From JBJXHG01 sp046160865 (GTDB taxonomy: Bacteria; Planctomycetota; UBA1135; GCA-002686595), in the NCBI GenBank assembly GCA_046160865.1, contig JBJXHG010000167.1:1-64000 (forward strand): DNA of 64,000 nucleotides, read 5' to 3'. The notes under the pieces were generated by a model that saw only the letters and a program-made list of their open reading frames with translations, was not told the DNA's origin and did no database searches. Below, piece after piece: positions 19,739 through 26,781 of this stretch (positions are counted from its first letter, which is position 1; the number at the start of each line of letters is the position of its first letter). Made by a program: the position numbers and the translations under genes.

Positions 19739-21151
19739 TCAGCGTGCGACGAGCAGCACGGAATTGGACACGCGCACGGCGCCGCTCGGCAGAGTGAGGC
19801 GCGCTTGCAGGAAAACGTGCCAACCCGGTTCGACCGCCGGATCGATGTCGAGATCGAACGTAAGCTCGCCCGAGCTCGGCAGCGCGCCGGACTGCGTGCT
19901 GCCGGTCACCGCGACGAGCGTCTCGATCGGCCGCGTCGCGGACACCGGCACGATCGTCGGCGCGCCGTACTCGACCTTCACCTGTGAGTTCGCCGGACCG
20001 CGCACGCGCAGGCGCACCTTCGATCCCGGCACGGGCGTATCGAGCAGCTCGAGCGTGGGGTTGTCGGGCGTGATCTCGACGAGCTTCGCTTCGTCTGCAC
20101 CGGAGACGGGAGCCCCGTCGTATGTGAACCAGGGAACGAGTATCAGGATGTAGAAATCCACCGGCCCGCCGACGCCACCGATCAGTTGCACACCGGAACG
20201 CGCGGCCTGCCCCGAATCGAGTTCGACGCCGTGCCCGCCGGATCTCTGGTTGGGATTCGAGCCGTACCAGTAGCTCACGCCGGGCTGCAGCGTCGCGTCT
20301 GCGCCGCGCACGACGTCCTTCGCTGTTCCGATCAGCGCGAGCGTCGAAAGCCCCTGCACCGAGATCGCAGACGTGCCCTCCGTCATCGGCAGTTGAAGGG
20401 AGATCACTCCCCAAGCCGTCCAATAGAGATGCCGCCCACGCACGCTGGTCAGCGCGCAGATGAGCTTGCTCTGATCGCGCATCGCGACGGACGGCCACGC
20501 GTGCTCCGCGTGCGATTGTGTGGTGATCGATCCCCACACACCGAGCTCGTGCGACTTCAACGACAGGTAGACATCTCCGCCCCCGACGCTCGACGACACG
20601 ATCTCGACGTGCGAGCGCTGCACCTCGACACGTCCGATGTGGGCCGCGCGGTACACGCGCACGTCGTCGGCGAGCGGCACGATCAGCCTTCCGATCGAGC
20701 AACCGTCGACCGCGACGGTGCCTTTCGCTCCCCACACCGAGAGCGTCGCGGGGAACGCGAGGTCGGCGATCACCGCGACTTCGCCCGCTGGAATGCCGCC
20801 CACGATCGACACCGGCAGCGACGAGGGCCGCGCGACACGTGCAGCGCCGTTCGGCGCGCCGAGGATCGTGATCGCCTTGTTCACGAGGAACGACGAGTAC
20901 TCGCCCGGTCGCACGAGCACGAGATCGCCGGGAGCAGCGGCGGCGACGGCGTCCGGTATGTCCGTGAACTGCGCGCCCGGCCCGTTCGCCTCGTCGACGA
21001 CGATCGTGTTCCCAGGTTTCGTCCACGCGCTGGCCGAGATGCACGAGCCGAAGCACGCCGCGCCGCCGACGATGGCGCCGAGCGCGGCACACCGCGAAGC
21101 GCGCGCGATCCAGTCAGCTGCTGCGAGCCACAGTGATGATGGAGATGTCAT
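19739..21151 (-). CDS. Secreted protein with a parallel beta-helix region
   Basis: This 470-residue protein starts with a signal-like segment (about residues 15-42, CAALGAIVGGAACFGSCISASA) and continues with the VDEANGPGAQFTDIPDAVAAAAPGD motif typical of right-handed beta-helix (pectin-lyase-like) proteins: an N-terminal cap then repeated turns such as ITILGAPNGAARV, VAVDGCSIGRLIV and VEIVSSSVGGGDVY. The C-terminal ~140 residues are a beta-sandwich-like region. No catalytic residues were recognised. The start overlaps the end of the phosphatase gene by 38 bases, the least certain part of the call. Such proteins are frequent in planctomycetes. Confidence 0.7.
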   Translation of the reverse strand: MTSPSSLWLAAADWIARASRCAALGAIVGGAACFGSCISASAWTKPGNTIVVDEANGPGAQFTDIPDAVAAAAPGDLVLVRPGEYSSFLVNKAITILGAPNGAARVARPSSLPVSIVGGIPAGEVAVIADLAFPATLSVWGAKGTVAVDGCSIGRLIVPLADDVRVYRAAHIGRVEVQRSHVEIVSSSVGGGDVYLSLKSHELGVWGSITTQSHAEHAWPSVAMRDQSKLICALTSVRGRHLYWTAWGVISLQLPMTEGTSAISVQGLSTLALIGTAKDVVRGADATLQPGVSYWYGSNPNQRSGGHGVELDSGQAARSGVQLIGGVGGPVDFYILILVPWFTYDGAPVSGADEAKLVEITPDNPTLELLDTPVPGSKVRLRVRGPANSQVKVEYGAPTIVPVSATRPIETLVAVTGSTQSGALPSSGELTFDLDIDPAVEPGWHVFLQARLTLPSGAVRVSNSVLLVAR

Positions 21152-22550
21152 TCGGGAAGGCTGTTTCGCCAGCGTGCTCGTGCATCGAACGCTGGATCTG
21201 CGCCAGCAAATCGACCGTGTTGAGCGCCGCGTTCTGCTGCACGAGCCGGTAGAAGGCCTTCTCGCCGAGCTCGCCCCCCTCGGCGTCGACGACCTGCACC
21301 GGACCGGTGTTCGAGATCAGGATGCGATCGCCGGGCGCGAGCACGAACGACGCCGCTTGCAGCGCGCGCGCGAACACCGGCCCCTTGTCGAAACCGAGCG
21401 CGATGCCTTCGGGCTGCACGAGTCGGATCTTTCGGTCCGCGGCCACGTAGCGCAAGAGCGGCAGCTTGTGGCCGGCGCACACGACGGAGAGCTCGCCGCT
21501 CGCGGGCGAGAGCAGGACGTACATCGCCGTCACGAACATGCCGCGCCGCACGTCACGCACCAAGTGGCCGTTCGCCGCCTGCAGAGCGCGAGCAACGTCG
21601 CCGCCGCGCGCGAGCTCGACGCGCAGGTACGAGCGCGCGATCGCGCCGATCATCGCGCCCGGAATGCCGCGCCCGCTGACACTGCAGATCAAGAGTCCGA
21701 CGCGGCCGTCGTCGAGCTCGATGAAGTCGTGGAAGTCTCCGCCCGGGGTCGGCGAGTCGACGTGCATCGCGCCGAGCTCGTAACCGCGCACGACGGGCGT
21801 CGACTCGGGCAACATCGCCTCGCGCACGTCTCCGGCGAGCGCGATCTCACGGTCACGCTTCGTGAGCTCGAGCTGCGCGTCCTGCGCTTCCTCGAGATTG
21901 CCCGCCATCCGGTCGATCGACTTCGCGAGCAGCATGATCTCGCCGCCGGCACGCACACGCGTCCGGTGACGCAGGTCGCCGCGACTGATCTGCGCGATGT
22001 CGTCCACGATCGTCTCGAGCGGACGCGACACCGTCTTCGCCACCATCCACGCCACGCACGCGCCGACGAGGATCACGCACACCGTCACACCGAGGATGAG
22101 GCCGAAGAGGCCCTGGCCCGCTTGCTCACGCAGAGACATCGGCACGATCAGGGGCGGCTGCATGTCCTTGAACTGGTAGAGGTAGCCCTCCCGGTCCATC
22201 TTCTCGCCGTAGAGCACCTCGAGTCGCACGACGTCGCCGTTCGCGAACGAGACCGCCGGACGGTCCTTGATCGGCATCGCGCTCTCGACCGGCGCTTGCG
22301 GCGACTTCAGACCGAGCAGCCGCGTGCGCTGTTCTTCGAGCAACTGGGCCTGCAGCGGCGCCTGGTTCTGGATCGCATCGACGAACGCGTTCTCCTGGAT
22401 GCGCTCCGCGACCTTGATGACGCGGCTGTAGAGGAACGCACCGGCGGCGAGCATCACGACCGCGAGCGCGATGCTCATGATCAGCGAGAAGCGCGTCCCC
22501 AGCGTGGAGCCACTGAGCTTGAGCTCGTTCGCCCTTTTAGCGCGCGCCAT
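21114..22550 (-). CDS. SpoIIE/RsbU-type PP2C phosphatase with HAMP domain, metal sites degraded
   Basis: This 478-residue protein has two membrane segments (about 21-43 and 148-170) flanking an extracytoplasmic region, a HAMP linker (171-223) and a SpoIIE-like PP2C domain (255-476). The family dephosphorylates anti-anti-sigma factors. The first metal motif is kept (GGDFHD, Asp272), but the Asp of the DVSGHG motif is Ser290 (CSVSGRG), the TDG motif reads NTG (414-416) and the final DD reads ND (467-468). Several metal ligands are therefore missing, so the domain may be a non-catalytic sensor. Its ATG directly follows the pgpA stop codon. Confidence 0.8.
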   Translation of the reverse strand: MARAKRANELKLSGSTLGTRFSLIMSIALAVVMLAAGAFLYSRVIKVAERIQENAFVDAIQNQAPLQAQLLEEQRTRLLGLKSPQAPVESAMPIKDRPAVSFANGDVVRLEVLYGEKMDREGYLYQFKDMQPPLIVPMSLREQAGQGLFGLILGVTVCVILVGACVAWMVAKTVSRPLETIVDDIAQISRGDLRHRTRVRAGGEIMLLAKSIDRMAGNLEEAQDAQLELTKRDREIALAGDVREAMLPESTPVVRGYELGAMHVDSPTPGGDFHDFIELDDGRVGLLICSVSGRGIPGAMIGAIARSYLRVELARGGDVARALQAANGHLVRDVRRGMFVTAMYVLLSPASGELSVVCAGHKLPLLRYVAADRKIRLVQPEGIALGFDKGPVFARALQAASFVLAPGDRILISNTGPVQVVDAEGGELGEKAFYRLVQQNAALNTVDLLAQIQRSMHEHAGETAFPNDISIITVARSS

Positions 22551-23036
22551 CTACTGCGCGCTCGCGGTCCACGGCAGATCGAGGAGGAGGCGCGCGGGAA
22601 TCATCACCGCGATGAGGCCCCAGAGTCCAGCGAACACGTCGTCGAGCAGGATTCCGTGACCGCCGCGGATCTTCTCCATGCCGCGCGCGGGCGGCGGCTT
22701 CACGATGTCGAAGAAGCGGAAGACGAAGAACGCGACGGTGAGCGCGAGCAGACTCGGCCCGCTCATCCAAGCGACGGTGATCAAGTAGCCGATCACCTCG
22801 TCGACCACGAAAATGCCGGGATCCTTGCGGCCGGCGTACTGCTCGGCCCAGCCGCCGAGCGGCAGCGACACCACGTACAGGACCGCGCACACGAGCGCGA
22901 TCCAGACCGGGAAGTACGGCGCGTCCTTCAGCAAGAATGCGATCAGCACGCCGCCGAGCGTCCCAACCGTGCCGGGCGCGAACGGCGAGCAACCCAAGAA
23001 GCCGAACGACACGACGGCGAGCTTGAGTCGATTCAA
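22551..23036 (-). CDS. pgpA: Phosphatidylglycerophosphatase A
   Basis: This 161-residue membrane enzyme removes the phosphate from phosphatidylglycerophosphate, the product of PgsA. It starts LNRLKLAVVSFGFLGCSPFAPGTVGTLGG, the PgpA signature, and has VVDEVIGYLIT, FFVFRFFDIVKPPPARGMEKIRGG and GILLDDVFAGLWG, which include the conserved acidic and Lys/Arg residues. The start is a TTG at 23036 whose overlap with the pgsA stop (TTGA) couples the two genes. Their order makes a compact phosphatidylglycerol pathway unit. Confidence 0.92.
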   Translation of the reverse strand: MNRLKLAVVSFGFLGCSPFAPGTVGTLGGVLIAFLLKDAPYFPVWIALVCAVLYVVSLPLGGWAEQYAGRKDPGIFVVDEVIGYLITVAWMSGPSLLALTVAFFVFRFFDIVKPPPARGMEKIRGGHGILLDDVFAGLWGLIAVMIPARLLLDLPWTASAQ

Positions 23037-23647
23037 CGCGCACCTTCCATGAGCAGCTGACGGGTCTTCACCAAGTACGAGACGCACGAGCCGATCGTCG
23101 TCACGAGCGTCGCGTACACGAACACGAACCCGACCGTACGCCAGAACGAGTACGCGGACGCGGAGAAATCGAACGCGTGCAAGCCGATCACGATCCCGAC
23201 GGCGCCGCACTGCGTGAACATCTTCACCTTGCCGAACCAGTCGGCCGGGAACTGGCGGCCCAAGCTCTCCACGTAGCCGCGCAATCCGGTCACCAGGAAC
23301 TCGCGCGCGAGGATCACGACGACGATCCACGCCGGGAACCACGCGCGCGACCACGGCATGACGGCCAGGAACACCATCGCGCCGAGCACCAGCACTTTGT
23401 CGACGAACGGGTCGGCGATGCGACCGAACGCCGTCACGTGATTGCCGCGGCGCGCGAGATAGCCGTCGAGCACGTCGCTCGTCGCGGTTGCGATGAAGAG
23501 CCAGAACGCCCACTGGATGGCGACCCGGTCGGATTCGATCGCCGCGCGGTCCTCCTGCCCGTGCCACGCGAGCACGGCGAACAGAGCCAGCGCGCCTAGG
23601 AAGCGCAGCGCCGTGATGCGGTTGGGCCAGTGCTCGAAGACGCCCAT
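23033..23647 (-). CDS. pgsA: CDP-diacylglycerol--glycerol-3-phosphate 3-phosphatidyltransferase
   Basis: This 204-residue inner-membrane enzyme joins CDP-diacylglycerol to glycerol 3-phosphate. The CDP-alcohol phosphotransferase motif DG(x2)AR(x8)G(x3)D(x3)D is complete in SDVLDGYLARRGNHVTAFGR followed by IADPFVDK. Six hydrophobic segments are visible. It lies three bases after rimO and overlaps pgpA, matching the common ftsK/rimO/pgsA neighbourhood. Confidence 0.94.
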   Translation of the reverse strand: MGVFEHWPNRITALRFLGALALFAVLAWHGQEDRAAIESDRVAIQWAFWLFIATATSDVLDGYLARRGNHVTAFGRIADPFVDKVLVLGAMVFLAVMPWSRAWFPAWIVVVILAREFLVTGLRGYVESLGRQFPADWFGKVKMFTQCGAVGIVIGLHAFDFSASAYSFWRTVGFVFVYATLVTTIGSCVSYLVKTRQLLMEGAR

Positions 23648-23650
23648 GCG

Positions 23651-24991
23651 TCAATCGGCCGCCAGCCGGCAGATCAGGTTCGATTCGGTGTCCACGCCTT
23701 CCACGCGCACGCGCACCTCATCCTTCACGCGCACGTCGCGCGCGTGGAACAGCGCGATCAAGTCGACTTCCGGCGCGTCGAACGCTGCGCGCGCCACGAC
23801 ACGATCGTCGCGCGCGTGCACCTCGTCGACGAGGACGTCGAGCTCTTGGCCGACCAGCGCACGTTGTGACGCCGCGAGCGCTCGATCGCGCGCTGCGAGC
23901 ACGGCTTCGCGCCGCGCTTCCGCGACCTCGGGCGGCACGGCGCCCGGCAGATCGAATCCCGACGTGCCCTCTTCCGGCGAGTACGCGAACGCGCCGAGAC
24001 GTCCGAGACCGTACTCGCCGATGAAGCGCACGAGCTCTTCCGCGTCCGCGTCCGTCTCGCCGGGAAAGCCGACGAGCACCGTCGTGCGCAACGTGATGCC
24101 GGGCACTTCCTCGCGCAACCGATCGAGGATCTTGCGCACTTGATCGCCGCTGCCGGCGCGCCGCATCGCGCGCAGAACCGGCGTCGCGATGTGCTGCACC
24201 GGGATGTCGAGATAGGGCACGACGCGCGGGTGATCGCGCAGGAGCTCCACCAAGCGCCACGGAAAGCGATTGGGATATGCGTACATCACGCGCACGCGGC
24301 GGACGCCGTCGAGATCGGCGAGCGGCTCGACGAGGTCGGGCAGCTCGAGTCCGTGATCGCGTCCCCACGCGGTCGAGTCCTCGGCGACGAGCACGAGCTC
24401 CTTCACGCCGGACGCGACGAGCTCCTCCGCTTCGCCGACGACCGCGCGCAGATCCTTGCTGCGGTGCGGGCCGCGGATCGACGGGATCGCGCAGAAGCTG
24501 CACGTGTGATCGCAACCGTGCGAGATGCGCAGGTAGGCGTACGAGCTCGGCGTCGACAGCAAGCGCGCGCCTTCGCGCTCGGGGCTGCGCAAGAGCGGAC
24601 CCTCGAGGTAGCGCGGCACCGCCGTGCCCTCGGCCATCTCGCGCACCGAGCGCGCGAGCGCACGGTAGTCGCTGATCTCGGCGAACAAGTCGACGTCGGG
24701 GAACCGTCGCACGAGATCGCGCCGGTAGCGCTGCACGAGGCAACCCGCGACGACGACGCGCTCGATCTCACCGCGGCGCTTCTTCGCCACGAGATCCTTG
24801 ATCGCGTTCTCGGACTCCTCGCGCGCCGGCCCGATGAACGAGCACGTGTTGAGCACCACCGTGTGCGCGCCGCTGGTCTCACCCGTCACGACCAGACCCT
24901 CCTCCGCCATGCGGCCCAGGATGAGCTCGGAATCGATGAGGTTCCTCGCGCAGCCCAGGTGCACGAGCGAGACGAGGGTTTCGGTGTTCAA
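23651..24991 (-). CDS. rimO: Ribosomal protein uS12 methylthiotransferase
   Basis: This 446-residue radical-SAM enzyme adds a methylthio group to an Asp of ribosomal protein uS12. It has an N-terminal UPF0004 domain with cluster cysteines Cys14 (HLGCARN), Cys50 (LNTCSFI) and Cys84 (VAGCLVQ), the radical-SAM cysteines Cys160, Cys164 and Cys167 (GCDHTCSFC), and a C-terminal TRAM domain. I chose the TTG at 24991 because it puts the protein at normal family length; an ATG at 25081 would add an arginine/proline-rich extension and overlap the upstream gene by 28 bases. Confidence 0.92.
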   Translation of the reverse strand: MNTETLVSLVHLGCARNLIDSELILGRMAEEGLVVTGETSGAHTVVLNTCSFIGPAREESENAIKDLVAKKRRGEIERVVVAGCLVQRYRRDLVRRFPDVDLFAEISDYRALARSVREMAEGTAVPRYLEGPLLRSPEREGARLLSTPSSYAYLRISHGCDHTCSFCAIPSIRGPHRSKDLRAVVGEAEELVASGVKELVLVAEDSTAWGRDHGLELPDLVEPLADLDGVRRVRVMYAYPNRFPWRLVELLRDHPRVVPYLDIPVQHIATPVLRAMRRAGSGDQVRKILDRLREEVPGITLRTTVLVGFPGETDADAEELVRFIGEYGLGRLGAFAYSPEEGTSGFDLPGAVPPEVAEARREAVLAARDRALAASQRALVGQELDVLVDEVHARDDRVVARAAFDAPEVDLIALFHARDVRVKDEVRVRVEGVDTESNLICRLAAD

Positions 24992-25053
24992 GCCGGTGGA
25001 AACGGGGCGCGGAGAGGGAGCTCTGGCCCGTTCACCCGCTTGCCACGCGGACG

Positions 25054-26781
25054 TCAGGCGCTCTCGACCTTCTCGAGCCACTGCTCGCGGGTGAGGAGTA
25101 TATCCCGGCGCTGTCCACCCAAGTATGGACCGATCAGACCGAGGTTCTGCAAATCATCGAGCACCGTGCAGGCCGCGTCGAAGTCCATCCCGAACTCGCG
25201 CTGGAGCATCGAGACCGCGACACGGCCGCGCTCGACGAAGAGGCAACCGGCCGCGGAGAGCATCTCGCGGCGGTCCGCGTCGGCCGTCGCGATCGGCGTC
25301 AGCACGACGTCGTTGAGGTCGGGCTCGCCGGCCGCCTCCGTTTCGGTCGCGGCGACCGCCGCTGCGACCGCTGCGACCGTCGTGGGCGCAGCGAGTATCG
25401 GTGCTGCGGCATGCGTGGCGGGCTCTTCTTCGACTTCCTCCGCGACGACCTCGTACTCGTCGGTCTCTTCGGCGTCGTCTTCGTCCTCGTCCCACTCGCC
25501 GTCGTCGTCTTCGTCTAGCTCACCGTCCTCGTCCTCGTCCTCGTCGAGGTCGTCCAAGTCGACGTCCAGAGGCTGCGCGGCCTCGACGAGTCCGGCGACC
25601 TCGGCGACCGCTTCGGGAGTGACCTCGTCGCGGATCGCGTCGACGAGCGTGAGCGGCGTGCCGTACGCGTCGACCGGCTCCTCTTCCTCGACGAAGAGCG
25701 ACGACTGCTCCCAGCTCGGCACCGGCGCCGCGTCGAGCGGCACGGCGACGCTCGGTGCGGGCGTGATCAAGTACTCGGCGGCGGCGAGGAGGTCCGCGTC
25801 GTCGTCCGCGTCGTCGTCCGCCTCGGTTGCGCGCGTTACGCCGGAGGCGCGCAGCTCGACGACGGCGAGCTCGCCGGCATCGTCCGCGTCGTCGAGGTCC
25901 GCTGCGGTGACGAGGCGCTCGACGACATCGGACTCGACGCGGTCGAGCTCGACGCTTGCGGCAGCGGCGAACGCGGGCTCGGCGAGCTCGTCGTCTCGGA
26001 CGACAGCCACATCGTCGCGAGCGGCGTCGGCGGGCGTTTCAGTCCGGGGGGCAGTCCAGCGGTGCAACGCTGGAGACTCGACTGGATCGGCGGTCGCGAC
26101 ATGGACGGGCTCCAGGGGTTTCGCGCCGGCCGGGATCTCCCCGCGGCGGCGGACGTCCTCGGGGTACGGCGAGGGCGGGGGGGCCCACGTGGACGTGCGG
26201 GGTTGCTTCCGAGCTTCGAGCGTCGCTTGGTGCCGATCATCCGGCAGAAGTGCCGCGGCCTCGGCGGCCGTGACGCCGTCGATCTCGTTCTCGGTCGCAT
26301 CGCCAGCCACCAGCGGCGCCTCGCCACTGACCTCGAGGCGGCGCCGCAGCGCGCCAGCGAACGGCAGCGCGAGGAGCGCGAGACCGAGCAACACTCCGAC
26401 CGCGGGGTGCAGCACACGGCCGACGCTGCCGCCGATCGCGTCGCCGATGCGCCCGCCGGCGCTCGCCGAGAACGAGCCCGCGATCGTCGCAACTGCGATC
26501 GCCACGATCGCGAGCAGACCGGCGGCCGCCGCGGTGCGCGCGGCGGTGTCGGTCAGGAACATGCGCGCGCCGATCGCGGCGATGCCGGCGGTGAACAAGA
26601 GGCTCGCGGTGAATCCGAGTCCGTCGATCCACAGCTGCGCGAGCGCGGCGGTGCCGACGGCTTCGCCCGCGGGTAGATCGCTCGCGAGAGCCTTCAGCAA
26701 CAAGACGGCGAAGAAAGCCCCCGCCGTGAACAAGACGATGCCGACGCCGTCGCGCCGCATCGAGAACCCACGCTCACTCAT
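25054..26781 (-). CDS. FtsK-like membrane protein lacking the motor domain
   Basis: This 575-residue protein has FtsK's two ends without its middle. Residues 11-145 hold four hydrophobic segments in an FtsK-type pattern (ending GRIGDAIGGSVGRVLHPAVG). A long acidic linker follows, with its densest part at 406-453, and residues 507-568 form a gamma-type winged helix (SMLQREFGMDFDAACTVLDD, then LGLIGPYLGGQRRDILLTREQW). This gamma matches the same part of the upstream FtsK closely. No Walker A or B motif exists anywhere. Its ATG overlaps the ftsK stop by eight bases, so the two are made together. It may bind FtsK target DNA or join FtsK at the septum; the role is inferred. Confidence 0.8.
   Translation of the reverse strand: MSERGFSMRRDGVGIVLFTAGAFFAVLLLKALASDLPAGEAVGTAALAQLWIDGLGFTASLLFTAGIAAIGARMFLTDTAARTAAAAGLLAIVAIAVATIAGSFSASAGGRIGDAIGGSVGRVLHPAVGVLLGLALLALPFAGALRRRLEVSGEAPLVAGDATENEIDGVTAAEAAALLPDDRHQATLEARKQPRTSTWAPPPSPYPEDVRRRGEIPAGAKPLEPVHVATADPVESPALHRWTAPRTETPADAARDDVAVVRDDELAEPAFAAAASVELDRVESDVVERLVTAADLDDADDAGELAVVELRASGVTRATEADDDADDDADLLAAAEYLITPAPSVAVPLDAAPVPSWEQSSLFVEEEEPVDAYGTPLTLVDAIRDEVTPEAVAEVAGLVEAAQPLDVDLDDLDEDEDEDGELDEDDDGEWDEDEDDAEETDEYEVVAEEVEEEPATHAAAPILAAPTTVAAVAAAVAATETEAAGEPDLNDVVLTPIATADADRREMLSAAGCLFVERGRVAVSMLQREFGMDFDAACTVLDDLQNLGLIGPYLGGQRRDILLTREQWLEKVESA

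Noticed and set aside
20637..23060. A long rightward frame (over 800 codons) across the phosphatase and pgpA genes.
   Set aside because: It is rich in His, Arg, Asp and Glu, has no motif and covers three well-supported leftward genes. It is an antisense shadow.
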